Origin: an uncultured Marvinbryantia sp.
GTDB taxonomy: Bacteria > Bacillota > Clostridia > Lachnospirales > Lachnospiraceae
Direction: 5' to 3'
Assembly: GCA_937915375.1 (NCBI GenBank)
Contig: CALDMO010000023.1
Coordinates: 1 to 64,000, forward strand
DNA: 64,000 bases
Position numbers and translations under genes: made by a program. Positions 42,880-52,123 of this stretch are shown here, one piece after another; within the stretch, counting starts at the first letter, position 1, and each line of letters opens with the position of its first letter. The notes under the pieces are model-generated. The model did no database searches. It saw only the letters and a list, made by a program, of their open reading frames with translations, and was not told the DNA's origin.

Positions 42880-43812
42880 TTGAGCAGGCCGAAGGAAAAG
42901 AAAAAGAATATTGGATTCCGCGAAGGTGTCAGAAGGAGCGCGCCTCTGTATTTGCTGATGCTTCCGTCCATTGTCATTTTTCTGATGTTTACGTATTATC
43001 CGATGTACGGTGTAATCATTGCATTTAAAAATTTTACACCGGCAGAAGGTATTTTAGGAAGTTCATGGGCAGGGCTGAAATATTTTCAGCAGTTTTTTAA
43101 TTCGTATCAGTTCTGGCCGACGATCCGTAACACGTTGGTTATCAGTTTTTACACGATTCTGGTGACATTCCCGCTGCCGATTGTGCTGGCGCTTCTCTGT
43201 AACCAGATGAGATCAAAGAAATTTAAGAAATTTTTCCAGGTATCTACTTATCTGCCGCATTTCATTTCTACAGTAGTTATGTGCGGTATGATTATTCTGT
43301 TTCTTTCACCGTCTACCGGCATTATTTCCAGACTGGTCGGATTGTTGGGAATCAAGATGCCAAATTTGATGGGAACAGCTTCCGCTTTTCCGGACATCTA
43401 TGTTTGGACAGAAGCATGGCAGCATGTAGGCTGGGACAGTATACTTTATATTGCAACGCTTTCTGCTGTAGATCCGACTCTTTATGAGGCGGCAACGATG
43501 GATGGCGCTAATAAATGGCATAAAGTAATTCATATTGACCTGCCTGCACTTTTACCGACGGCGACAATCATGTTTATCATGCGTATGGGCAGTGTGATGA
43601 GCGTGGGATTTGAGAAGGTATATCTGCTGCAGAACCCACTGAACAGCAGTACTAGCGAGATCCTCTCTACTTATGTATATAAGATGGGTCTGATTAGCAA
43701 TCAGTATAGTTTATCGGCGGCGATTGGTTTGTTTAATAATATTATTAACCTGATCCTGTTGATCGCGGTAAATCAGATTGCAAAGAAACTCAGTGATACG
43801 TCACTGGTTTAA
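42880..43812 (+). CDS. Sugar ABC transporter permease (LplB-like)
   Basis: A 310-residue membrane subunit that begins with a lysine-rich stretch and the LplB pattern YYPMYGVIIAFKNF. The EAA loop is EAATMDGANKWHKVIHIDLP (about 205-224). The start is TTG at 42880, with AAGAAGGGA just upstream; no ATG is better placed. Two-domain importer with the next gene; a shared ATPase is needed from elsewhere. Confidence 0.9.
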   Translation: MSRPKEKKKNIGFREGVRRSAPLYLLMLPSIVIFLMFTYYPMYGVIIAFKNFTPAEGILGSSWAGLKYFQQFFNSYQFWPTIRNTLVISFYTILVTFPLPIVLALLCNQMRSKKFKKFFQVSTYLPHFISTVVMCGMIILFLSPSTGIISRLVGLLGIKMPNLMGTASAFPDIYVWTEAWQHVGWDSILYIATLSAVDPTLYEAATMDGANKWHKVIHIDLPALLPTATIMFIMRMGSVMSVGFEKVYLLQNPLNSSTSEILSTYVYKMGLISNQYSLSAAIGLFNNIINLILLIAVNQIAKKLSDTSLV

Positions 43813-43834
43813 GCGAATGAGAGGTGAGTGGAAG

Positions 43835-44749
43835 ATGAGCAAAGAAAGAGAGATCGTAGTAAAGACAAAAATTAAAAAATCGAAAGATGATAAAATCTTT
43901 GATTTTTTCCTGTATTTAATAGCAGGTATTTTAATTCTGATTACCTTGTATCCGATGTATTTTATCGTGATCGCATCTATCAGTAATCCAACGGCAGTAT
44001 CTAACGGAGAATTGTTTTTGCTGCCGAAAGGAATTAATTTTAAGGCATATAAGGAGTTAGCAGGGTACGCAAAACTCTGGACAGGTTATCGCAATACAAT
44101 TTTGTATGTGATTGCCGGTACGATTATCACGTTGGTTGTTAATATTCCGGCATCTTATGCACTTTCCAGAAAGGGATTGTACGGAAAGAGGTTTTTTACT
44201 TTCTTTTATCTGATCCCGATGTTTTTCACAGGCGGTTTGATTCCGACTTATTTGGCAGTAAAACGGTTTGGACTGCTTGATAATTTCTGGGTTATGGTAC
44301 TTCCGTTTTCGGTTGTGACTTATTACATTATTGTTGGTCGTACATTCTTTAATAACAGTATCCCGGAGGATCTCTGGGAGGCGGCGCAGTTGGACGGCTG
44401 CGGATATATCGGATTCTTTTTCCGGGTTGTACTTCCGCTTTCTAAGGCGGTGATTGCCGTAATTGCTCTGTGGGCTGCGGTTGGACAATGGAATTCTTAT
44501 TTTAATGCATTGATTTACTTGAGAAGTGAGAATTTACAGCCGTTGCAGATTGTGCTGCGAAATATCCTGATCAGTAATCAGACGATCAGCGCGATGACTA
44601 CCGGAGCGGCAGCTGTAGAGGCAAAACAGATGGCGGATCTGATCAAATATGCGGTTATCGTAGTTTCCTCCGCACCGATCATGTGCATGTATCCGTTTGT
44701 TCAGAAATATTTCAATCAGGGCGTTATGCTCGGTTCCCTGAAGGGATGA
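43835..44749 (+). CDS. Sugar ABC transporter permease (LplC/YtcP-like)
   Basis: A 304-residue permease with six predicted helices, EAA loop WEAAQLDGCGYIGFFFRVVL and the typical C-terminal GSLKG. I take the ATG at 43835, with GAGGTGA upstream; the longer frame would start inside the LplB-like gene. The gap to the preceding stop is 22 bases. Together with the LplB-like subunit and the binding protein downstream it forms the third importer of the window. Confidence 0.9.
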   Translation: MSKEREIVVKTKIKKSKDDKIFDFFLYLIAGILILITLYPMYFIVIASISNPTAVSNGELFLLPKGINFKAYKELAGYAKLWTGYRNTILYVIAGTIITLVVNIPASYALSRKGLYGKRFFTFFYLIPMFFTGGLIPTYLAVKRFGLLDNFWVMVLPFSVVTYYIIVGRTFFNNSIPEDLWEAAQLDGCGYIGFFFRVVLPLSKAVIAVIALWAAVGQWNSYFNALIYLRSENLQPLQIVLRNILISNQTISAMTTGAAAVEAKQMADLIKYAVIVVSSAPIMCMYPFVQKYFNQGVMLGSLKG

Positions 44750-44827
44750 TTTAACAGGTACTTAACAGCCGCCGCACAATATGAGTGCGGCAGGGCTGTA
44801 AAATAGAAAGTAAAGGAGAGAGGTAAC

Positions 44828-46426
44828 ATGAAAAAAAGAAAAGCATTAAGTATGACACTTGCAGCAGCAATGACGCTGGGCGCATTTGCGGGAACCGGTA
44901 TTACGGCTGCAGCAGAGGAAGAAAAGCCAACGTATAAAATTGCGACGGTGCGCTGGACAGACGCTTGGCCGACCGATTTTCTGTATGAAGGTATTATGCA
45001 GGAATTAGCGGACAAGCATGGTATTAATATTGAATGGCAGGTATATTACAATTCTGATTGGGCAGAACAGAAATCACTGTTGTTGGCTTCCGGCGATCTT
45101 CCGGATGCGTTCTTTGGTTCTATCTGTCTGAATGCGACAGATGTAGCGCAGAATAAATCTTATTTCCTGGAATTGACGGATCTGATTGATGCAAATATGC
45201 CGAATCTGAAAGCTGCTATGGAAAAAGCACCGGAACTGAAAGCAATTGCAACAGATCGTGACGGCAAGATTTACAGCTTACCGAAACTGCTCCCGCTTCG
45301 TCCGGAGGTTTGCGGAAACATTCTTTATATCAACAAAGATTGGCTGGATAACCTCGGTCTGGAGATGCCGAAAACAGTAGATGAACTGACGACTGTTCTG
45401 AAAGCGTTTGTAACGGAAGACGCAGACGGTGATGGTGATCCGAATAATGAATTCGGTTTAACTAATGCAGCAAGTTCAGCAATGTTATCTGGAGACTTGA
45501 GAAATATACTGTTCCCGTTTGGAACAATGGTTAGCCGTGATAATAATTATATGGGCTTAAACGGCGAGGGTACACCGGTGTTTATGCCGATGGAAGAAAA
45601 CTACAAAGATGCGGTTGTATGGATGCATGATCTGTATGCAAGCGGTGTTCTGGATCCGGAATACTTTACACAGGAATCCAGTATGGCAACAGCAAAGAGA
45701 CAGGCTGAGAATGGATCTCAAGTTGGTCTTTTATCCGGATGGACAGCGGATGCAGAAGCAGGCGTGAACGCACCGCAGTTTGCAGCTCTGGAATCAGTAG
45801 AAGGACCGGATGGAAATCATTATGTAGAGAATGCTTCCAATTATCTGGATATCTCTGACAGAGAATTAATTATCACAAATAAATGTGAAAATCCGGAAAA
45901 ACTGCTGCAGTGGGCAGATGATTTCTACACAGATCTTGTTGCAATGCAGACCTTCTATGGTTCCGTTCCGGATCAGATTGCGGAAAACGAAGATGGAACC
46001 TATGATGTGCTTGTTCCGGAAGACGGAAGTTCTCTGGATACATCTGCATGGTCTCACTCTATGCGTGACTTTGGTCCGAAATATATGACCGATGAGTTTG
46101 CTGAGAAAGTAACACTTCCGGAAAATCAGGGCGATGGTATCAAACTGGCGGAAGATGAGATCAACGGTAAATATGTGACAGATGATAAAAATGTTGGTTT
46201 GCCGATGCTTCAGTACACAGAAGAAGAATTAAGCAGAATTAATGCGATCGGTACTGATGTTTATAAATATTGTGAAGCACAGTATGCACACTGGGTAGTA
46301 GACGGCGGTGTAGAAGAAGAATGGGATGGCTACATCGAACAGCTCAAACAGATGGGTGTAGAAGAACTGGTGAATATTCATCGTACTGCATACGATGCAT
46401 ATAAAGCAAATATGGCAGCTGAATAA
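44828..46426 (+). CDS. Extracellular solute-binding protein of the third ABC locus
   Basis: A 532-residue binding protein of the large LplA-like type. It begins with a signal peptide (MKKRKALSMTLAAAMTLG...) most likely cut after TAAA, with no cysteine nearby, so it lacks the normal lipid anchor. It contains DADGDGDPNN at about 200, a calcium-binding-like loop that is common in this family. GGAGAGAGG precedes the ATG. A terminator-like hairpin follows, so downstream GH31 expression depends on read-through or another promoter. The ligand is unknown, though the GH31 enzyme behind it points to an alpha-linked oligosaccharide. Confidence 0.88.
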   Translation: MKKRKALSMTLAAAMTLGAFAGTGITAAAEEEKPTYKIATVRWTDAWPTDFLYEGIMQELADKHGINIEWQVYYNSDWAEQKSLLLASGDLPDAFFGSICLNATDVAQNKSYFLELTDLIDANMPNLKAAMEKAPELKAIATDRDGKIYSLPKLLPLRPEVCGNILYINKDWLDNLGLEMPKTVDELTTVLKAFVTEDADGDGDPNNEFGLTNAASSAMLSGDLRNILFPFGTMVSRDNNYMGLNGEGTPVFMPMEENYKDAVVWMHDLYASGVLDPEYFTQESSMATAKRQAENGSQVGLLSGWTADAEAGVNAPQFAALESVEGPDGNHYVENASNYLDISDRELIITNKCENPEKLLQWADDFYTDLVAMQTFYGSVPDQIAENEDGTYDVLVPEDGSSLDTSAWSHSMRDFGPKYMTDEFAEKVTLPENQGDGIKLAEDEINGKYVTDDKNVGLPMLQYTEEELSRINAIGTDVYKYCEAQYAHWVVDGGVEEEWDGYIEQLKQMGVEELVNIHRTAYDAYKANMAAE

Positions 46427-46465
46427 GCAGGGAATAAAAGTGTTGTAAAAACAGAAATGCTGAAT

Positions 46466-46510
46466 AAAACAATGGGCCGGGCAGAGATTATTCTGGCCGG
46501 CCTTGTTTTA
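46466..46510 (+). terminator. Intra-operon terminator after the binding protein gene
   Basis: AAAACAATGGGCCGG and the mirrored GGCCGGCCTTGTTTT form a long interrupted stem around a loop of about 14 bases, with Ts at the end. It parallels the arrangement at 8199-8224. Confidence 0.75.
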
Positions 46511-46594
46511 TTATTCGACTAGAAAATTTTATATCAGAAATAATTTATCTTTAAATACATGCAGAATACTTTATACATGAAGGAGAATGACACT

Positions 46595-48631
46595 ATGTTT
46601 GAAAACAGAGACGGAAAATTATATTATAGTTATGACAGTGAACAGGTATGTATTGAGGCATGGGGAGAGAACGCGCTGCGTGTGCGTGCGACAAAAAATT
46701 ATCAGTTTACCGGCAGAGATTGGGCATTAGAGGATGCGGCGCCGCATTCAGGCGAGGTGGAAGTATATAGTGATGAAAATGCCAGCGGCGGAGTATATGC
46801 AAATATGTATGCCGGGGAAGATGCTTCCTATGGAAAGATTACCAACGGAAAGCTGTGCGCGAAAATGAATTCCGGTGGTGTGATTTCATTTTATAATGAA
46901 AAAGGAGACCTGCTTTTAAAGGAACATTTCCGCAGACTGCGGGATGAAACCAGTATGCCGCTGAATATTATGGGGCGTGAGTATAAATTTGCCAGCGGAG
47001 AAAACTATCAGATTACCGCTCGTTTTGTAGCAAATGCGAAGGAAAAGATTTTTGGTATGGGGCAGTATCAGCAGCATGAGATGAATATGAAAGGCTGTCT
47101 GCTGGAGCTGGCTCAGAGAAATTCACAGGTCAGCGTGCCGTTTTATATTTCCAGTCTGGGATATGGATTTTTGTGGAATAATCCGGCAGTCGGACAGGTG
47201 ATGTTTGCCAACAATGGCACAGAATGGGTGGCTAAATCAGCGAAAGAAATTGATTATCTGGTGATCGCGGGAGATACACCGGCAGAGATTGAAGAAGAAT
47301 ATATGTCACTTACCGGTCTGCCGCCGATGATGCCGGAATATGGCATGGGCTTCTGGCAGTGTAAACTGCGCTATCGCACACAGGAAGAATTGCTCTCAGT
47401 TGCGCGGAAACACAAATCTCTGGGACTGCCGTTGGATGTAATTGTAGCTGACTTTTTCCACTGGCCATGTCAGGGCGAATTCTGTTTTGATGAAAAGTAC
47501 TGGCCGGATGTTCCGGCAATGTGTAAGGAACTGGAAGAAATGGGCGTAAAGCTGATGGTTTCCGTATGGCCGACCGTGGATGTAAATTCTAAATATTATA
47601 AAGAGATGATGGAAAAAGGCTATCTGGTACGCACAGAGGAGGGTGTTCGCATTACGATGCTGTGCGGAGGCAACGAAGTATTCTTTGATGCTACAAATCC
47701 GGATGCGCGCGCATTTGTCTGGGATAAAATTAAGAAAAACTACTGGGATCAGGGCGCACGTTTGTACTGGCTGGATGTGGCGGAACCGGAATATACGACA
47801 TATGAATTTGAAAATTATCGTTATCAGGCCGGAAGTACACTGGAGACAGGAAATGTGTATCCGAAGCTGTATCTGAAGGGATTCTATGATGGTATGACGG
47901 AGAACGGCGATACAATGCCGGTTAGTTTGATTCGTTCCGCCTGGGCAGGAAGTGCAAAATACGGAGCACTTGTATGGTCAGGTGATATTGTCAGCAATTT
48001 TGAATGTTTTAACCGCCAGGTACGTGCCGGACTTTCTATGGCAGTTGCTGGAATTCCATGGTGGACAACGGATATTGCCGGATTCCACGGCGCTTGCGGG
48101 GATGACCCGTCCTTCCGTGAACTGTATGCAAGATGGTTTGCTTATGCCTGCTTCTGTCCGGTGATGCGTTTGCATGGAAACCGTAATCCGCAGCTGGATT
48201 TTGGCGGCGACACGATTGGCAGCGGCAGCGACAATGAAGTATGGAGCTTTGGCGAAGAAAATTATGAGATTTCCAAATTTTATATGTCCCTGCGTGAGCG
48301 TATGCGTGATTACGTGCGCGAACAGATGGAACTGGCACATACCAAAGGAACGCCGGTGATGCGTCCGATGTTTTATGATTTTCCGCAGGATGCGTTGTGC
48401 TGGGATGTAGATGACGCTTATATGTTCGGACCGGATCTTTGCGTGGCTCCGGTGATGGAAGAGGGTGCGACAGAGCGTACCGTTTACCTTCCGGCCGGAA
48501 AGACCTGGGTGGATGTCTGGAGAGGTACTGAGTACGAAGGCGGTCAGACAGTTACGGTACCGGCTCCGATTGCGGAGATTCCGGTGTTTGCAGTAAAAGG
48601 CGCGGAAGTATTGAAGGTATTTACAAAATAG
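46595..48631 (+). CDS. GH31 family glycosidase (alpha-xylosidase/alpha-glucosidase type)
   Basis: A 678-residue cytosolic exo-glycosidase. The catalytic barrel carries the nucleophile Asp394 in YWLDVAEPE and the probable acid/base Asp464 in VWSGD, within RSAWAGSAKYGALVWSGD. The WLDxxEPE form and the AWAGS-KYGALVWSGD stretch are common among alpha-xylosidase-like GH31 members, but related enzymes have other specificities, so the linkage is open. AAGGAG lies nine bases before the ATG at 46595. It should process the sugar taken up by the preceding transporter. Confidence 0.88.
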   Translation: MFENRDGKLYYSYDSEQVCIEAWGENALRVRATKNYQFTGRDWALEDAAPHSGEVEVYSDENASGGVYANMYAGEDASYGKITNGKLCAKMNSGGVISFYNEKGDLLLKEHFRRLRDETSMPLNIMGREYKFASGENYQITARFVANAKEKIFGMGQYQQHEMNMKGCLLELAQRNSQVSVPFYISSLGYGFLWNNPAVGQVMFANNGTEWVAKSAKEIDYLVIAGDTPAEIEEEYMSLTGLPPMMPEYGMGFWQCKLRYRTQEELLSVARKHKSLGLPLDVIVADFFHWPCQGEFCFDEKYWPDVPAMCKELEEMGVKLMVSVWPTVDVNSKYYKEMMEKGYLVRTEEGVRITMLCGGNEVFFDATNPDARAFVWDKIKKNYWDQGARLYWLDVAEPEYTTYEFENYRYQAGSTLETGNVYPKLYLKGFYDGMTENGDTMPVSLIRSAWAGSAKYGALVWSGDIVSNFECFNRQVRAGLSMAVAGIPWWTTDIAGFHGACGDDPSFRELYARWFAYACFCPVMRLHGNRNPQLDFGGDTIGSGSDNEVWSFGEENYEISKFYMSLRERMRDYVREQMELAHTKGTPVMRPMFYDFPQDALCWDVDDAYMFGPDLCVAPVMEEGATERTVYLPAGKTWVDVWRGTEYEGGQTVTVPAPIAEIPVFAVKGAEVLKVFTK

Positions 48632-48651
48632 TTCAGATGGACTAACATAAT

Positions 48652-48696
48652 TATGCGGGAGTTTTTGGATGAGATCATAACAGAAATTCCCGCATA
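48652..48696 (+). terminator. Hairpin between GH31 and kinase genes
   Basis: TATGCGGGA (48652-48660) pairs with TCCCGCATA (48688-48696), with further A/T pairs inside. Only a weak T-rich tail follows, so it may attenuate rather than stop transcription. Confidence 0.45.
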
Positions 48697-48751
48697 AAAT
48701 ATTTAGAAAAGTAAGCCCGGCCAGGTCATATTCCGGGGGATAGGATGAGGT

Positions 48752-50470
48752 ATGGCAAAAGAGAGAAAACGAAAAAAAGTGCAGAGCCTGAAATCGGTAT
48801 CCCTGAAGTTGCTCATTCCGCTCGGGATCACCGTGGCAGCGCTGCTGGCATTTCTGATTCTTGGTCTGTGGGAAAACCGCAGACTGGCAGATGATTATGT
48901 AAAAGATACGGCAGAGCTGTATGTGGGGCAGATTAATCGGGATTTCTCACAGATTAACAGCGAGCTTGTCTATGTTTCCGGACAGAATCGGGATATCCGG
49001 CAGCTTCCATCAGTCTTAGATCCGAAGGAAGCGAGCCAGTACGAAGCTTTTAACAGTATTGTTGAGCAAAACCGGATTTTGAAAATCCGTTATGAAGAAG
49101 TGCAACTTTTTTATGTATTTGAGCAGGAGGCAGAGGTTCTTATCACGGACAGCGGTGTGATTTTTCCGATTAGTGTGCAGCCAGATTTATATCGAGAATT
49201 GATCCGCGTGTTGAAAGAACAGGCATCTGTCAATGTGAATACGACAAACTGGTCGCTTTTACGCGTACAGGGAAAAACTTATATTATCAGCTGGTACACT
49301 CAAAAGAATAAAACAATGGGCTGTGTGATTGATCTGGAGCGGATTTTTGAGATCCTGCAGAATGGCATCCGCAATTATCAGGTAATCCCTTTTGTAAAGG
49401 ATCGGGAAGGGCGCATTCTTTTGCCGGAGGGAATATCGGCAGAGCATAAGGAGCATATCATCAGCGGTTCAGCGGAACATCTGCACAGCTATACATTGGG
49501 CGGAGTCGGTCAGATTCATTTGTATATTGTACCGGGCAGCGGTATGCTGGAGCGGATTCTTGTTCTGCAGATGCTGTTTGTGGCATTGATTGTCGCATTG
49601 CTGATTTTTTGTCTGATTATTGCCTATAATTATTACAACAAGATTATGACACCGATGCGTGATTTTGTGGATGCCCTGGACAATATGAATGAGGAGCAGA
49701 TGTTAAATGAGAATGGTGCGAATAACATTCTCGAGCTGGAGTTTGCCAGCGGAAAATTCCGCACACTTTTGCGTAAGATCCAGTCTTTGAAGATTGCTAT
49801 TTATGAGAAGGAGCTGAAGGAACAGCGGGCTGAGCTGGAATATGTGCAGGAACAGGTGCGGCCGCATTTTCTGCTGAATTGTTTAAGTGTGATACATGGG
49901 AAAGCGGATGAAAAAGGCGAAAAAGAAATCATCCGTATCACGGAAGTATTGTCGGACTATATGAGGTATGTGATGAAAGATTCCAAAAATCAACGCGTTA
50001 TCCGGGAAGAGCTGGATCACATCGCGTCCTATGTGGAAATGCAAAAGCTTCGTTACGGGGAGGAAGCATTTTCTTATGAAACAATTTTGGATGGAAATGT
50101 AGAGGATTGTCTGGTGCCGCCGCTTCTTTTGCAGACACTGGTAGAAAACGCGATTGTCCATGAGGTGACGCTGGATAACAAAATAGAGATTTCGCTGTAT
50201 ATTACCAGTGAAGAATATGAGGACGGCAGATATCTGTATATCAGTGTATCGGATACCGGGCGCGGTTTTTCTAGGGAAACGCTGGAAGCGCTGGAAAATG
50301 ACAGTCCGATCATATATGACGGGCGCAAGCATGTGGGACTGCAGAATGTGCGCCGCAGACTGGAACTGCTGTACGGCGGCCGGGCCGGAATTACGTTTTC
50401 TAATATGGGAGAAAATTACGGCGCGGTTGTAGAGGTACATCTGCCGATGGTGACGGAACGAGAAGCGTGA
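48752..50470 (+). CDS. YesM-type sensor histidine kinase of the third ABC locus
   Basis: A 572-residue kinase with a very basic N-terminus, first membrane helix at about 18-40 and second at about 268-292. HAMP and coiled-coil segments follow, then the phosphoacceptor region with His372 in VRPHFLLNCLS. The ATPase domain has N box LVENAIVHE, SDTGRGFSRE and HVGLQNVRRRLELL. It is the only kinase near the regulator at 41154 and completes the system; placing the kinase last, after two hairpins, suggests separate dosage of sensor and regulator. The ribosome site before the ATG at 48752 is not ideal. Confidence 0.88.
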   Translation: MAKERKRKKVQSLKSVSLKLLIPLGITVAALLAFLILGLWENRRLADDYVKDTAELYVGQINRDFSQINSELVYVSGQNRDIRQLPSVLDPKEASQYEAFNSIVEQNRILKIRYEEVQLFYVFEQEAEVLITDSGVIFPISVQPDLYRELIRVLKEQASVNVNTTNWSLLRVQGKTYIISWYTQKNKTMGCVIDLERIFEILQNGIRNYQVIPFVKDREGRILLPEGISAEHKEHIISGSAEHLHSYTLGGVGQIHLYIVPGSGMLERILVLQMLFVALIVALLIFCLIIAYNYYNKIMTPMRDFVDALDNMNEEQMLNENGANNILELEFASGKFRTLLRKIQSLKIAIYEKELKEQRAELEYVQEQVRPHFLLNCLSVIHGKADEKGEKEIIRITEVLSDYMRYVMKDSKNQRVIREELDHIASYVEMQKLRYGEEAFSYETILDGNVEDCLVPPLLLQTLVENAIVHEVTLDNKIEISLYITSEEYEDGRYLYISVSDTGRGFSRETLEALENDSPIIYDGRKHVGLQNVRRRLELLYGGRAGITFSNMGENYGAVVEVHLPMVTEREA

Positions 50471-50478
50471 AGCAATTC

Positions 50479-50508
50479 TTGACAGCTTTTTTTCCTATCC
50501 GTTATAAT
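50479..50508 (+). promoter_or_regulatory. Promoter of the hydrogenase gene
   Basis: A consensus TTGACA, an 18-base spacer and a perfect TATAAT lie 32 bases before the hydrogenase start. It is among the strongest promoters in the window. Confidence 0.8.
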
Positions 50509-50540
50509 GAAAGCATTCTATAGAATGGAGAGGGCAATAC

Positions 50541-52055
50541 ATGAGAGGACTGTATTCATCGAAAACAAAGATCCGCCGCCAGATTTTTACGGAGATCGCC
50601 CGCATGGCATATGAGGGGGATGACTGTAAAAAGCTGGATGAGCTGCCGTATAAAATTTTGCCGGGTGAAATGGCAACGTATCGCGAGAGTATTTTTTTGG
50701 AGCGCGCAATTGTAGGAGAACGTCTGCGTGTAGCGATGGGGATGTCGCTTCGTCCAATTGCAGAGCATGCTCAGATTTCGCAGGGCGTGGAGGCCAGCGT
50801 TGTCGAAGAAAAATATTATGAGCCGCCTTTGATCAATGTGATTAAGTTTGCCTGCAACTCTTGTCCGGAAAAGCGTGTACTGGTGACGGAGGGGTGTCAG
50901 GGCTGTCTGGAACATCCCTGTATAGAGGTCTGTCCGAAGGACGCGATCCATATGGTGAACGGCAAATCTGTGATTGATCAGGATAAATGTATCAAATGCG
51001 GAAAATGCGCGGAAGCATGTCAGTATAATGCTATTATCAAGCAGGAGCGTCCGTGTGCGAAGGCTTGCGGTATGAATGCGATTTATTCGGACGAGTATGG
51101 CCGGGCGGAGATTGATCAGGATAAATGTGTGTCCTGCGGTATGTGTCTGGTGAATTGTCCGTTCAGTGCGATTGTGGATAAAGGACAGATTTATCAGACG
51201 ATCATGGCGATTAAAAGTAAAACACCGGTTTATGCCATCGTCGCACCGGCGATTGCAGGTCAGTATATCGGCATGAAAAATAATAAGATCCGCAATGCGT
51301 TTAAGGCGCTTGGATTTGAGGATGTGCGCGAAGTAGCGGTGGGAGCAGATCTCTGCGCGATTGAAGAAGCAAAGGATTTTCTGGCGGAGGTGCCGGAAAA
51401 GCTGCCGTTTATGGCAACATCCTGTTGTCCGGCATGGGCGCAGATGGCGAAAAAACTGTTCCCGGAACAGGCGGAGTGCATTTCTATGGCGCTGACGCCT
51501 ATGGTGCTGACCGCTCGTCTGGTAAAGCAGAAGCATCCGGAGTGTAAGATTGTATTTGTCGGACCGTGCGCGGCAAAAAAACTGGAAGCGAGCAATCCGG
51601 CGATCCGCAGTTATGTGGATTTTGTGCTGACGTTTGAGGAAGTGGCCGGTATGTTTGAGGCGAAAGGACTTCGTTGGACAGAGATTCCGGAGGGAGAGCC
51701 GCTGTTTCGTGCGAGTGCGGACGGACGTGGCTTTGCGGTCAGCGGCGGCGTGGCGTCAGCCGTTGTCAAGGCTGTAAAACGTCTTGATCCGACACGCGAG
51801 ATGAAGGTGGTAAAAGCAGAAGGACTTGCAGAATGTAAGAAGATGCTCCTTATGGCAAGGACCGGAAAATACAACGGATATCTGTTGGAAGGTATGGCGT
51901 GTCCGGGCGGATGTGTTGCCGGAGCAGGTACGCTTGAGCCGATCAAGAAGAGCGCGGCAGCTCTGGAAGTGATGAAAAAAGAAGCAGAGTTTGAGGAATG
52001 TTTTGATACGAAGTATGGCGAAAAACTAGCTGCATTAGAAAAACTGGATCTGTAA
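50541..52055 (+). CDS. [FeFe] hydrogenase, ferredoxin-domain type (group B-like)
   Basis: A 504-residue enzyme interconverting protons and H2. The N-terminal 95 residues are not a known cluster domain. A ferredoxin-like region (about 110-215) has several CxxCxxC sets (CIKCGKCAEAC; CVSCGMCLVNC) for [4Fe-4S] clusters. The H-cluster domain has L1 TSCCPAW (Cys295, Cys296), L2 GPCAAKKLE (Cys343) and L3 EGMACPGGC (Cys454, Cys458). GPC in place of MPC and the TSCCPAW variant resemble group B hydrogenases of Clostridia, whose role is poorly known. Maturases HydEFG are not in the window. It has its own promoter and terminator. Confidence 0.88.
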   Translation: MRGLYSSKTKIRRQIFTEIARMAYEGDDCKKLDELPYKILPGEMATYRESIFLERAIVGERLRVAMGMSLRPIAEHAQISQGVEASVVEEKYYEPPLINVIKFACNSCPEKRVLVTEGCQGCLEHPCIEVCPKDAIHMVNGKSVIDQDKCIKCGKCAEACQYNAIIKQERPCAKACGMNAIYSDEYGRAEIDQDKCVSCGMCLVNCPFSAIVDKGQIYQTIMAIKSKTPVYAIVAPAIAGQYIGMKNNKIRNAFKALGFEDVREVAVGADLCAIEEAKDFLAEVPEKLPFMATSCCPAWAQMAKKLFPEQAECISMALTPMVLTARLVKQKHPECKIVFVGPCAAKKLEASNPAIRSYVDFVLTFEEVAGMFEAKGLRWTEIPEGEPLFRASADGRGFAVSGGVASAVVKAVKRLDPTREMKVVKAEGLAECKKMLLMARTGKYNGYLLEGMACPGGCVAGAGTLEPIKKSAAALEVMKKEAEFEECFDTKYGEKLAALEKLDL

Positions 52056-52061
52056 AAATAG

Positions 52062-52103
52062 ATGCGTACTCGGCGCGGGAATGTGCCGGGTACGCATTTT
52101 TTT
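52062..52103 (+). terminator. Terminator of the hydrogenase gene
   Basis: ATGCGTAC and GTACGCAT close a long GC-rich stem, followed by seven Ts. Confidence 0.85.
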
Positions 52104-52123
52104 GAGATAAAAGAGGATTAGGT

